Below are positions 32,191 to 44,402 of a stretch of DNA of 64,000 nucleotides, piece after piece (position 1 is the first letter of the stretch; each line of letters starts with the position of its first letter). Origin of the DNA: Humulus lupulus (taxonomy: Eukaryota > Streptophyta > Magnoliopsida > Rosales > Cannabaceae); assembly GCF_963169125.1 (NCBI RefSeq), contig NC_084795.1, forward strand, positions 195,088,214 through 195,152,213, given 5' to 3'. Below the pieces are notes generated by a model. It was not told the DNA's origin. It did not search any database and was given only the letters and a program-made list of their open reading frames with translations. A program made the position numbers and the translations under genes.

Positions 32191-35100
32191 TGTAATGCCC
32201 CGGATTCCCTAATGTGGTTTAACGGCTGGATTTGTAGGCTGGGAGGGCCATAATTGTTTAATTATGCCATTAAATGTGTTTACGCATGTTTATGAGAATT
32301 ATATTATAATATAATGTTAATTGTATGCATGTCGATGATATATGTTGAGACCACATTATGATGTGGGTTTGTTCGAGCTATTCGACATGAGACGATCGTA
32401 GGATATTGATTAGCGGTTTACTCACAACAGGTTTAAGTGTCGGGACTTGGGTTGAGTCTCGGGGTGACTTTGATGATTAGAGCGTTACCGGAAGATAAAG
32501 GGTAACGGGATGTGAATTATTGGTGTTTATGATTTTTGAGAATAGCGGGAATTGGAGAGCGTTAATTATGATTAACGAGTTAGGAGGGAAGTACCAAAAT
32601 GCCCTTGGGAGCCTTTAGAATGTATTAATTGACCTAGGGGTAAAATGGACATTTCACCCCTAGGATAGATATAACCTTTGTTGACTGAAGGAAATGGTGG
32701 AAAAACAGAGTGTATTTTAGAGTTCTCCCGTACCTTCTTCTCCTCACTGTTCTTTGTGGTTTTTGAACCAATTTTGAGGATTCAAGCTTAGGAAGCAAGC
32801 CTTGGGAGATTGGGAGTGTGTTCCACCATTGAAGAGCTTCATAAGCCGAGCTTTGGGTAAGTTTTTGACCATGATTTTCTCTGGTTTGCTCTGTTTTGGT
32901 TTTACTTTACAGCTGAGATTTCTAGGGTGAATTTGTGGTTTTTGTTGGGAGTTTTAGCTAGGGTTCCCATGCTTGTTGTAACGCCCTACTCCCTTAGAGC
33001 CGTTACTAAGTGAATTTTTAAGACAAAACAGTGCAATGAACTCGCTAACCGAGGTTTTGAGGCAAAAGTGTGACTAATAAAAGTTAAGGCTGTAATCCTT
33101 GAAAATGCGTTGACTCAATAAAAACTTCTAGTTTTAAACAATTGGGATCCCAAAAATAAGGTTTGAAAACCATTTTCATCTTGAAGTAAGTTTACAGTTG
33201 ATCAGTTATAAAATCATAGATTATTACAGCCAATTTCAAATAATCCCCCAACCAAAGCAATCGGGCAGGCCAAACATGTACGCGTCGCTTCACGCTCTCC
33301 GTACTCATGGTTGGTTGACTCAGTCTTTGCCCTACCTGAAACACGGAGCACCCGTGAGCCGAAGCCCAGCAAGAAAACTCATGCAGAACATAACATATGC
33401 AGTTAATACAGTTTATCATAACAGATAATCCACAGATAAACAAGTCAATCAATAGACTAAGCAAACACGGCCATGCCGCCCCAGAACCTTACCAAAGCCC
33501 TGGGGTATCGGTTCTCACCGCGAGGATAACTCATGTATCCCTTGGGCCCCACCCTGAATATAGCATCCCATGTGCTAGGTGTTACTTTCGGCCCACGGCC
33601 GCCCCGGCCTACGCCGTTCTCGGCACTTGCCGTTCATTTCATCATAATCACACATATACTACATTCAAAATAATCATTCACACATCATGATTCATTTAAG
33701 GTTAAACATTTGCACACAACACAATCTGGGGCCATGCCCTGCAATCATCTCATCATGCAACATGCAATATAGGGCCATGCCCGGCAATCACACTATGGGC
33801 CCATGCCCTATCCTACGGGTGTTATAGTTTTCTTACCTTAGTTCCAAATGCTTTAAATAGAAAATGACGGCCCCCGAGCACGATCCACTTCCCGAGCACT
33901 AGCTTAACACCTAGTCACAACCAAGATAATGGATACCAATAAGATTAATCTCAAATGAGTTTCTAAACCAAGTTCTAGTACTCAGAACGTTGAAATTCAC
34001 CAAACATTGTAAAAGACTCAACCTCGAGCACCCTAGGTTAAATTCCCAAGCCCAAATTCTCAAAATCCCAAAATTCCTTAAGCGCCGCGGCATGGCCCCC
34101 AAACAGAGCCACAAAATGCCCAGAAACAGGTAAGGGCCGCGGCCCTACAAGGACCATGCCGCGGCCCGCCCTCCATCCTCAGCACAACTTAGCCTTCAAG
34201 GGCCGCGGCCCTCCAAGAACCATGCCGCGGCCCGATCCTTCGAACCCTGAAAAACCCACCATTTTAATCTCTAAACCTCACCTTAAACCATCCCAAACAC
34301 ATATCTCAATCTCAAAACTCAATTCCAAACCTCATATGAACAACTTAACAACTTATAGGCGCTATATACAAGATCAAAGCATCAACACACCCAAGAATCC
34401 ACCCCTTGATTCCTATTTTCAGCCACCCAAACCAAAACTCAAACAACTAACTCAAAACTTCAACAAAAACAACTCAAGCTCTAGATTTTACCAATCAAAA
34501 CTTAGATGTGTCTAAAAACCTTACCTCAAATGGAGAACCCACACAAAGTCCTTGATCTCCTCCTAGACTCCCACTTCTCCTTCTCTTCTTCTTCTTGCCC
34601 TAACCTTCTTTCTCCTTCTCTTTCTTCTCTTCAATTTCTATCCAGCCTCAAGTGGCATAAATGCCCCAAACCGTATACCCCCAAATCCCAGCTGCCATTT
34701 ATCTATTTCCCAACCAAATGACCATTTTGCCCCTCCTTGCCTATCCTTTCCTACTTAAACCTCAAGGGCACTTAAGTCCTTTCATTTCTATTTCATTTCT
34801 ACCATTTTCTTTCTAAAACTTGTTACTCTCAGCAGTAACTAATGGTTACCCAGGTTACTAAATCTCCAATAACCATTACCCGCTAAATCTCAACTTAACC
34901 ATAAAATTCCCAAGGTACCCCTAGGCTCCTCCCGAGCCGGGTATAAAATCCCGTTGTGACTTTTAAGTTAATTTGCTCTCTAGGATCGCCTCGTGCCGAA
35001 AGTTACACATCACGGATATACCCACATACCACTGTGGTCTCAACAATCATCACATATTAATACAGTTATGCCCAACATGGCCAAAATTACAATTATGCCC

Positions 35101-36785
35101 TTCTAACACAATCCGGGCCTACATGCATACTAATATACATAGTCATGCATCTCAAATAATCAAATAGTCACATAACACGCTTTAAATCATAACCATGCAT
35201 TTAACTCATAAAATCACACATAAATCCCAACATGCCCTCCTGGCACACTAATCAAGGCCCTTAAGCCTTATTAGCGAATTTGGGTCGTTACACTTGTGGT
35301 GTTTGGGGTGTGTTGGGATGGTTTTTGGGTTCATTTGGCATCAAGAATAGGCTTTGGAAGATTGGAGATCGAGTTAGAAATGAAGGAGATGAAGAAGGTC
35401 GGTTCAGGGGTGTTTTGGGCTGGAGGTAGCGCTACAGCGCCCACCCTAGGGCGCTATGGCGCTCCTCAGGAGGGTTTTTGGCTTTTGGGAGGTTCTGAGT
35501 AGAGCGCTGTGGCGCTAGGGGTTGAGCGCTGTAGCGCTACCCTGTTCCTTCCAAACCCCGTTTTGAGTGTTTTTAAGGGTTTTTGACTTGGGGTTTCAAT
35601 CCTTAAGGCCCGGGATCGATTCTACTCACCGTGTGGGCATGTTTCGAGGTCCCGAGGGTGGTGCTTAGGTTAAGACCCTATTATTGTGGATTCTCATTAA
35701 TGGAGGTTATAATTGGTTATGATTAGGTAACCGCTAAGGAACTAAAAGATCGATCGTTCTTAGGGGTCGTCTTTATCATACTTCTCACTCGAACTTGAGG
35801 TAAGAAAACAGTGTATGGATACAGTTGCACCCTGTACAGGTATATGACATGCATGGTTTGATATTGAGGCTTGTTGGTTGATATATGTGAACGTGGATTG
35901 CATATTAAATGCTAACGAATGCTGATTACCTGTTTAAGACACTGACTAGTCAGGGACCGACTCTAAAGTCGACGATCACACATTGAATGGCTCTATGGCA
36001 TTAATGCGGGACCGACCCTAAGGTCGCAGAACTTATAAGCGCTTGCCTGGTCTACGACCAGATGTCTATAGCCAAGGTATACGACCCTGGTGACCGTTAG
36101 TCACGTGGCTAAGGGACGTTGTCCATAGCTTCGACTCTAGAGTCGTGAGGAGGGTTATGTTGGTGACTAACCACCATGCACCTGTCCTGATCGAACATAT
36201 GAAAGAATCACTTAACCGTCAAGCCCTGGTGACCCTATCGTCACATGGCTAGAGGGAATGATGCTCATTACTGTGACTTTTGGCTATTGTCACCTATTTG
36301 TTGGACTGATAGTCCTGAATGGTTACTATGATCGCTGTTGGTACTATATCACGTTTTATTATGTTTTCTTGCTGGGCCTTGGCTCATGGGTGCTATGTGG
36401 TGCAGGTAAAGGAAAGGAAAAACTTGGCCAGCCCTGAGTGGAGAGCTTGGGCGGTGTTGTGTACATACAGGGCCGCTTGACCACCACGGTCAAGGAGTTC
36501 TCGGAGGGACTAGGGGTTTACCCTATTTTTGCCGCTTAGGCCGGCAGAGTTTGTAAATTTGGAACTGTAGCGACTCTTTTGTATTACGAACCACTTGTAA
36601 ATATTTTGAAAGGCTCATGAGCAGTTTATTTACTTAATGAAATGTACCCTTTCCTTTTTACTGGTTTTCTACCTTAACCTGATAATAACACTTAGATCAC
36701 GTTTTTAACCAAAGGACTCGGGTAGCGGGTCAAATTTCCGGTTCACCGTTCACCGTAACTGTTCTGGGGTAACCAGGGCGTTACA
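32191..36785 (+). mobile_element. Solo LTR (chromovirus-like family) inside the Tat-4 gene
   Basis: TGTAATGCCCCGG to GGGCGTTACA, flanked by perfect GTTAG duplications (32186-32190 and 36786-36790). Without the nested insertion it is 2284 bp, close to the 2251-bp LTR of the chromovirus at 51097. It shares the GAGACGATC...AGG stretch and a CTTGCTGGGCCTTGGCTCATGGG-like segment with that LTR (36370 versus 52935). No coding sequence was found. It carries the second solo LTR at 32987-35292. Confidence 0.9.
32987..35292 (-). mobile_element. Nested solo LTR, minus orientation
   Basis: TGTAACGCCCTACTCC to GGGTCGTTACA, 2306 bp, with perfect CTTGT duplications (32982-32986 and 35293-35297). Its right end is the reverse complement of the start of the chromovirus LTR at 51097 (CCAAATTCGCTAATGAGGC), so it belongs to that family in opposite orientation. 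The open frames inside are short and composition-driven. This makes three levels: Tat-4, solo LTR, solo LTR. Confidence 0.92.
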
Positions 36786-37739
36786 GTTAGCCTGCTCCTT
36801 CTCCTTACGAGCCTCCTCGCTCTGCTTCATCTCCTTCTAGGTCGTGGCCTCCAAAGACTGGTTATGTGCCCCAAGAGATACCCCTTTTTCCCGCTCCTGG
36901 CGAAGTTGGGCTGTGGCCGCCTCCAAGAGCACCTTGGTAGAAGCCTTTGAGCTGCGAGCACGGGATAGCTCCGCCTCTAGGTTCTTCACCAAATTCTTTT
37001 GTTTGGAATCTCTTTGGGACAGAGCCTCCTCATGCTTAGGCTCAACCCGGGCAGCCTCCTTGGCGAGGGCCTCCTCAGCAGCTTCTCACTGATTGACAGC
37101 CCCCTCCATCTCCATTTGGTTCATCTCTAACTTCATCGCAAGCTCAGCCATCAACTCCGCGTTCCTGTGAGCCAGCAAGGCATCGTGGAACAAAATAGAG
37201 TTAGAAAACACAAAAAAACAATGATATCAAAGAAACAAGATAGACAAGTGGCTTATCACAATGACTTGATGAAGAATGGACTGGTAGACAAAGAGTGCCT
37301 CTTTGCTTGTCAAGGTGGCGTAGCGTTTGAGCCGAAGAGTAGAAATGGTAGACCCCACCTGGGCCAGCAAGTCCGCAGCGAGTGGGGTCGTGTCTTGCCC
37401 CAACTTAGGCCGAAACCCCATCTCGACTGCCAGCCGATCCACGATCTGCTGAAGGGCATTGAAGGCCTTCGGATGTTCAGAAAACTCCACCTTCTGATGG
37501 AGGATCAAGGTCCAAGCTCCCTCGTTTCTCTTATCGCACCCCTTGTCTCAGACCCTGGTCACCATCTTCATTCTCTCCTCCAGGATGATTGAATCCTCTT
37601 CCCCAGGAAGGGCCGGGTTGATGGGAAGCTCGGGAGCATCTGGGAGCTCTGTCGAAACAACAAGGCTGTTAACAAAGGAATGCTCCTCGGCCAGGAAGAA
37701 ATCCTCCACTTCTTATCGAAGGCTCTTGCTCCAAGTTAA
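36786..37739 (-). pseudogene. Tat-4 antisense accessory gene, main exons
   Basis: On the minus strand, 37739-37250 reads EVEDFFLAEEHSFVNSLVV, an acidic linker, then a 93-codon segment 37508-37227 with FNALQQIVDRLAVEMGF and LAADLLAQVGSTISTLRL. An intron probably lies near 37250-37190. The exon 37185-36786 is a strong coiled coil (NAELMAELAMKLEMNQMEME, EALAKEAARVEPKHEEALSQ) with two stops. The 5' part of the gene is removed by Copia-B at 37740. The architecture matches the accessory genes of Tat-1 and Tat-3. Function is unknown. Confidence 0.65.
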
Positions 37740-39962
37740 TGTTGGGAATTGTGCCCTGAAAGCATATGTAGTAGACATTGTCTTAAGAAATAAATAAATA
37801 AGTTGAATTTGTTATGCATATATTTTACGGACTATATTATTCTGTGATAATATTAAGTAAATATCATGAAAATTCCTAAGTTCATATATGTGATCTCAAC
37901 CATGTATTGGTACGGGATGATTGTGTTTGATATATATAAACTTGAATAGTTCGCAGAAAAATAAAGTTATGGAATCATTAGATTAATTACTGCAAGTACG
38001 GTCCACTAGTATTATTAATATATGTGATCTTGATCCGAATCACTGGTGTAGTAGGACACTTTAGTGGAGGCATTTTATATATTAGAGAATATATAGAACT
38101 GGACCAGATATGCTTATTAATACTTATTTAAATACCGTTTTGAAGTATTAATTAAATATATCAACTCATGATCATATACAAATAGATCTTAATCCTGAAG
38201 TTACTATGAACTCATGTTTATGTTATATGAGGTATTTGATTCACTCGTTAGGGTCTAACAGAATGATCAGGCTAGAAACTTTTGTATTGGGAACTCATTA
38301 ATGTAAATGGCTAGGGACATAGTATATATATATGGAATCTATACCTTCTCGTAAGAGATTGAATAATGGTTCTCTTAAGGGTTGACTTTTGGGACTGAAA
38401 GGTTATTGAGCTCAAATTCATAATTTAGTTATGAATTAACCTTCACTAGTAAAGTCAATAATACTTAAGGAAAAAAGATATAATTAAAAGGGTAAAATGG
38501 TAATTTTATTCCTGATTAATTATGAACCATTATTAGAGGGTAAATTTCTATGTAATGATTATATCAATGGATGCTTTATTATTATAAAGTACTCAGTAAA
38601 TGAAATGTCTATAATTACAAGAGTACAGTCTCATATTTATAGTGGAGTAATAATGAGATTAATAAATTAAGATTATTTAATTAAAGAGTTTAATAAATAA
38701 TATCAAATATATTGGAGTTTGAAATTATAGGTCCAAAGGTCCCCACAACGGCTCTATCAACACTATTCAAGGCAATAGTTGATATAAATGGAAAAATAGT
38801 TAAAAGACATATTTAAGAAGAAATTTGTTCTTCGGGCCAAATATGCAATTATGTGATAATACTGATTAATTAATTAATTACAAATTAGTTGTAATTAACA
38901 AAATTAATTAATAATTAATTATTATATAATTTTTGAAATTATATTAAATAATTAATTATAATTTTCGAAATTATAATAAAATTAATATTTAATTTTCGAA
39001 ATTAGTTTTAATTAAAATTGGTTTTAATTAATTGGTAGAATTAATTAAATATCTCTATTTTAGTGAGAGATAATAATCTGATAAGTTCAAATTGGATTTG
39101 AATTTAAAAGATTGATATTTATTCAAATAATTAATTATATTTGATAATTAGTTAAAAAGATAATAAATTCAAATTTTAATTAATTATCAGGTTGTTGGAT
39201 TTTATTTGATGAGGTAGTTTGAATAAATAATTAAATAATTGTGGAAAAATCAAATATCCCTAATTTATAGGGTGCTACACGACACACACAGTCCCTGGAT
39301 TTTGTGTGACGTGAGCAATGTAAAAAAAATCAGGGATATATTTTTCACTTTTATTTATTTAATTAATTAATTAATGGAAAATTCAAAAGTTAGTTTTTGA
39401 TATTTTCATTAATAAGATAATTAATTAAATAAAAGATAAATAATAAATTGGTTACATATTTATTTTTTAAATTTAAATTATTTTCTATTTAAGTTAGACT
39501 TATTAGAAAATAAAAAGAAAGAATACTCAATACTAAATTTATTCGCTCTAAGAAAAGAACAATACTTTTCTATCTCTCCCTGAAAAATATACATAACCAA
39601 TCTCAAGCCTATTATCTTGATCTCATGTGTTGAGTACATCAAGTTAAATCATAAATAAACCATCATTTATTTTCTGAGTGCCCACACACTTCTTGAGATG
39701 TAGAGAATATTGTGGAAGATCTTGGTGTGAGTACTTGGGAGCAGCTTGGATAGGAAATTTGATCATTTTACGAAAAGATAGCGAGGACACTTGATAGACA
39801 TCAAGAGGTACATTTCCTATTCTTTTCTTGCTTATGATTAATATATGTACATTAATGGATCTGCATATTTAAAGGCAGTTTAAATATGTTACAAAAAATT
39901 TTGTTGTACACTGGGCCAACCCACCACCATTCCGCTGCATATTAGGAAACTCGTTCCTAACA
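37740..39962 (+). mobile_element. Copia-B 5' LTR
   Basis: TGTTGGGAATTGTGCC to CGTTCCTAACA, 2223 bp. This is the full-length version of the Copia-A LTR and contains the approximately 650-bp block (about 37889-38534) missing there. The first 600 bp match the 3' LTR from 45985. Confidence 0.93.
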
Positions 39963-39979
39963 ATTAGTACCATAGCGGT
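39963..39979 (+). promoter_or_regulatory. Decayed primer-binding site of Copia-B
   Basis: ATTAGTACCATAGCGGT aligns with the usual ATTGGTATCAGAGCGGT of plant Copia elements with three substitutions. The usual site pairs with the 3' end of initiator-Met tRNA. Confidence 0.7.
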
Positions 39980-41879
39980 CATTAATATATGCATACATTA
40001 ATTACTGTGTGGGCATAATATGCATTCTTATGTTATCATAATATGTGTGAATGAATGGATGGATGTATGTATGATTAAAGTTTATTCTTAAGGGTCGTTA
40101 ATTATATGGTGTTTTGGATTTAGGAATTTTTTTTAAATTTCTAGATGAAAAATGCAAGCCATTTTGGGGCATAGGAATTTTTTGTAATTTAATTTTCTGC
40201 ATTAAATTATTTGAAAAAAATCTGTAAGGCTCGAGCCCCGAGTTACATGCCTCGAAGCTCAAGCCTAAGGCGGCCGTACGGCCTCGTGGCCTAAGGCTCC
40301 CATGCTCGCACCCCCTACTCATGTGCCGTGGTCGCCCCTGCAATGCCTGTCGCGCGCATCGGGTGCATTGCGCACCCCTGCGCCGCCTGTTGCCAGCCCA
40401 TGCCGAGCCACCAGCTGTTGCAGCACCTCCCAGCTGCTTGCCTCCTGCCCCATGCCTAGCCTCATGAAACTGCCCCTAGGGTTTCTAAACTCTAGGGCTT
40501 GCAGCTAAGTTATCCATTTAAATTATGGGCCTAATTAATTTTAGCCCATAATTAATTTTTTTTTATTTTGAATTAATTGTTTGAGCTCGAATTCAAAATT
40601 GGGCCTAATAACTTATTGGGCATTAAAGCCCAAGTTAATTATTCTTAAAATTTGTTTAAGATAATTAAAAGTTATTTTAATGCAAAATTAAATTGATAAA
40701 TGGCTTAATAGAACAAGTCAAACTTGTGATGGCCCAAATTTGAAGATTGTGTTCTCTTTAGGTCTTATTTAGTTTCTTACATTTTGTGTATATTTTTGCA
40801 AGTGTTGTAATTTTTTTACAAATACCCAAGACACCCGACCCACATTTATTTATTTATCTAATTAGTATTTATTTATATAAATGTTTGAATGTGATTAAAT
40901 TGTTTAATACTTTATCATGCATTTTTGACATGCCATACATATTACCCACACAGTATTTAAAATTAGCATGCATCTCATATGAGTAGAAACATACCTTAGG
41001 ATTGTCATTTGTGATTATATGATTTATGTGATGGACCATATAATAATGAATCTAGTTTTAACTAGTTCAAGTGAGGAAATAGATTTTAAAAGTTGTTTAA
41101 TTTATAATATTTAATAAAATTGTTTTATTACATAGTAAATGATATTTTTAGTAATTATAGAAAATTAAAATTGAATTAATTAGGGCATGGTTCTATAATT
41201 TTAATTTTGCTTAATTGGATTAGTAATCATTAGAATATCATTTGGTAAAAATAGATCACTTTATTTTTACAAACCAATTAAAAAACATAGGATGTTTTGA
41301 GAAAACACATATTTTAAAATAGTGAGTGGGAGAGGGAGTTATGACAATAAGTCCCATAGTCTCCATTATTAGTTAGCACCGGGGTAACATGGAGAGGGCC
41401 TTGCGGCACCATTGCTCGTGTCCCCCTAAGGAAGGCTTCCGATTGTGTTATTCTCGAGACAAACATCTTTTTCAAGAATAGGATTTAATGATGTATTTCA
41501 AGTTTGACTGACCCTAAGGCACACTCTTGAGTTAAGTTATTGATCTAAAATAATAGGTTACACTCACAAGGTGCATTAGGCTTTCGAGCGGACTAGTGTA
41601 TCCTTGACCAAACAAGTGGTTGTTCATAAGTCAAAAGAGAAATCTTGATTTGAGTTTTCACTTATAAATTTGAGAATTTGTCTCAAAAATAATTTGGAAT
41701 TAGTCTGACCTACCCTAAGGCTAGTCCATTAATGTTCAAATTAATTAATTGTGGAATTAGTAATTATTTTTTATGTGTTCTTTAATTTTTGCATTCATGC
41801 ATCACGTTTACTATTCTGAAAATTACTGATATTTATTATATGCATAAATTCATTTTTGTTTATTTATTTATTCCCAACA
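39980..41879. other. Copia-B leader, no gene
   Basis: Nearly 1.9 kb between the primer site and gag has no convincing frame. It is AT-rich except for a GC-rich patch at 40215-40510 full of GCCTCG/CGAGGC words, similar in composition to the Tat-7 LTR at 62280-62830. An unrecognised insertion here is possible, but I see no termini. Confidence 0.6.
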
Positions 41880-42272
41880 AAGAGGTCTATTGGTGAATTA
41901 CACATTGATGCTTTTCTCAAATTTTTGGTTTTTGAACCTGAAAACATGCAACACTGGTTTTGAGGCATTTTGACCATTTATTCTTATAAGAAGTTGATGC
42001 CAACTGTCTGTAACAAACCTCCAACAGAACCACCTTTGGCTACTAGCTATGAAGTAGAAGAAAAATATACGAATTGGATGAAATCCGATCGGTTGGCACG
42101 TTATTGCATGCTTTCAACCATGCCTAACGAAACAAAGGAAAAATACATACACTATGACTCAGCCCATGAGATGTGGCAAGCAATGGCAAATGAAGTCTTA
42201 GCTGAGTGTCATCGTTTGTATCAAATGAAAAAGGTAAATGAGATTTACATATATTTTTTCAACTTTGAATAG
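41880..42272 (+). pseudogene. Copia-B gag fragment
   Basis: The 100-codon frame from 41970 reads KYTNWMKSDRLARYCMLSTM, then YDSAHEMWQAMANEV and a coil-like tail ending LYQMKKV. A Trp-x-x-x-(S/D) segment followed by ALMLWxxL-like and AxExWxAL-like blocks is typical of the Copia-type Gag helical domain. The N-terminus near 41880-41960 is out of frame, and the zinc knuckle is missing. This is a short remnant. Gag would package the RNA. Confidence 0.6.
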
Positions 42273-42682
42273 GAGATTCAAATACTATGAATAGCATATT
42301 AAATTTTTTGGATAGTAGATTCAAAAAGTATATGCCACTAATCTATTTTTCTTTGTTTTTCCTTTTGCAGAATCAGAACCCTGAAAATGAGGAAGAGACT
42401 GATGAGGATTTTGATAGCAAGTAAAGCTGGAGGAGTTGGAGAGTACTTTTACTTAGAAATTTTATTGTTAGTTGAACAATTTAAATTTTTATTTTGTTTT
42501 AGAAATTCTAGATTTCTTTGAAAAAAGAAAACTACAGTCTAGAAATTTAGTTTATTATTAGTAATTTTGATTATTAACGTTTTGAAACTTATTTCTATTT
42601 TTGCATGACATTTATTTCTTTTATTAATAAAATAGTTATTATTAAAGAAATTATATATTTACTTCTTATGAAAATGCTTTGG
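42273..42682 (+). other. Unexplained segment with an acidic exon-like piece
   Basis: After MKK the sequence GTAAATGAG could be a donor. TTTTGCAG at 42364-42371 could be an acceptor, followed by an open NQNPENEEETDEDFDSK and a stop at 42422. Spliced, this would append an acidic tail to the gag fragment. I know no Copia protein with this end and cannot exclude chance. Confidence 0.25.
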
Positions 42683-43230
42683 TAGGGGTGAGCATCGGTC
42701 GGTTTGGGCGGTTTTTTCACAACAAAAAATCCAGAATTCGGTTTTCGGTCTGGATTGGTGCAATCCAAAAACCGACCGAACCAAACCAGTTTAAAAAAAA
42801 ACCGACCGTTTTGGACCGCGGTTTGGTCGGTTAAACCGACCAAACCGAATTGATTATTGTTTTTTTTTTTTTGAAAGTTTTAGTTAAAAAATTAAAAATT
42901 TTGGATTGTTGGAATTCATTTTTGTGCATTTTTAAAACATAAATATATAGAACATAATTACATTTACAAATTTTAAAGTTTGAAACATAATTAAAAGTAC
43001 AAATTTTAAAAATTAATAATTATATAATATTATATTATTATTTTATTATGTTTGGTCGGTTTCGGTTTTATTGGTCGGTTCACCCAAAATTTCAAAACCG
43101 ACCAAACAGTTGCGGTTTGCACCGTTGGCGGTTTTTTCGGTTTTCGGTTTAAACGGTTTTGGTTTTTTCGGTGTTCGGTAGGTCGGTGTACACGGTTTTT
43201 TCGGTTTTTCGGATTTTATGCTCAGCCCTA
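42683..43230. mobile_element. hAT-like MITE
   Basis: 548 bp with terminal inverted repeats TAGGGGTGAGCAT and ATGCTCAGCCCTA (12 of 13 pair). It is flanked by perfect 8-bp duplications TGCTTTGG (42675-42682 and 43231-43238). Eight-bp duplications and this terminus type fit the hAT superfamily. There is no transposase, so it depended on a helper. Both subterminal regions are rich in CGGTTT/AAACCG words (for example TTGGTCGGTTAAACCGACC), giving a strong fold-back. Confidence 0.93.
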
Positions 43231-43266
43231 TGCTTTGGGATAAACAAATTTACTTACTTATAATGA

Positions 43267-44402
43267 ATGCCAAATTTTTTACTTAATTCTCAATTATTGA
43301 AAACACCTAATCCTAGATCTATTATACGACAAAGGACTGATTCCGATAGTGAAACATATCTGTGGCACTTGAGATTAGGACATATTGGTCTAGATAGAAT
43401 TAATAGGCTTGTAAAGGATGGTCATTTAAGAGAACTATATATTGGATCTCTCCTTGTTTGTGAATCCTATCTAGAAGGCAAGATGACCAAGAGACCTTTT
43501 TCTGCTAAAGGTTCAAGAGCTACGAATGTTTGCAGTACACTTAATGTACAAGCAAGAGGAGATTATGAATACTTTGTCACTTTCATTGACGATTATTCAA
43601 GATACGATTACCTATTCTTAATGCAAAGAAAATCTGAATCTTTTGGAAAGTTCAAAGAATTTCGAGCAGAGGCTGAAAAGCAATTAGGTAAATCACTGAA
43701 AGTTCTTCGATCTGATCAAGGAAGAGAGTACTTAGATTTTGAATTCGAGGGCCATCTGCGTGAGCATGGTATTTAATCCCAACTCACAGCACCTGGAACG
43801 CCACAAGAAAATGGTGTTTCAGAAAGACAAAACAGAACGTTACTAGTTATGGTTAGATCAATGATGAGCTTCTCATCATTACCACTGTCATTCTGAGGCT
43901 ATGCAATTCAATGTGCTCTATACATATTGAATGTTGTTACATCTAAGTCTATTCAAAAGACACCCATAGAATGGTTGTAAACCTAGTTTACACCATTTTT
44001 CGAATTTGGGGGTGTCCTGCACATGTGCTTAAAGGAAAGACCGGGAAGTTGGAATCATGCTCTGATGTGTGCATGTTTATGTGCTATTTAAATGAGACTA
44101 GAGGTGGAATATTCTATAGTCCAAAAGGAAATAAAACATTTGTATCGACAACTGCAACTTTTCTTGAACATGACTATGTAAAAAACCACAAACCTCGCAG
44201 TAAGGTTGTACTGGAGGAGATGGTCTCGAATAAAGTTGCAAAGTCACCAGCAACAACCAATGAGAAATGTCAAGAGGAATTGCTAGTTCTAGTCATAATA
44301 GTAGAGATCCTTGTCGTAGTGGGAGGGTTAGTAAGGAACCCATACGCTATGAACACGAAGATCAAATGCTTGTGTCTGACACAAACAAAGATGATCCATT
44401 GA
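43267..44402 (+). pseudogene. Copia-B integrase
   Basis: The pre-integrase zinc region is visible as LWHLRLGHIGLDRINRLV; its partner cysteines are partly lost (LLVCESYLEGK). The core shows FVTFIDDYSRYDYLF and VLRSDQGREYL, the first two catalytic Asp positions. A stop follows HGI at 43776, and the Glu region (PQENGVSERQNRT) comes next in the same frame. A frameshift near 43978 leads to the C-terminal part with WGCPAHVLKGKTGKLE and FLEHDYVKNHKPRSK. The residues of the triad are all readable despite the breaks. Confidence 0.9.

Larger units (their letters stand above)
28775..37739 (+). mobile_element. Tat-4 remnant: tandem repeats and antisense gene
   Basis: Between Tat-3 and Copia-B lies the 3' part of another Tat element. 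From left to right it has the conserved hairpin, tandem repeats, then a coiled-coil gene on the minus strand. That order is the mirror of Tat-3, so Tat-4 is on the plus strand. Its pol is missing at the left and its 3' LTR at the right. Three solo LTRs have inserted: one in the repeats and two, one inside the other, in the gene. Confidence 0.7.

Noticed and set aside
33198..33690. Small plus-strand frames in the nested solo LTR
   Set aside because: They lie between perfect LTR ends, overlap frames on the other strand, and show no conserved motif.
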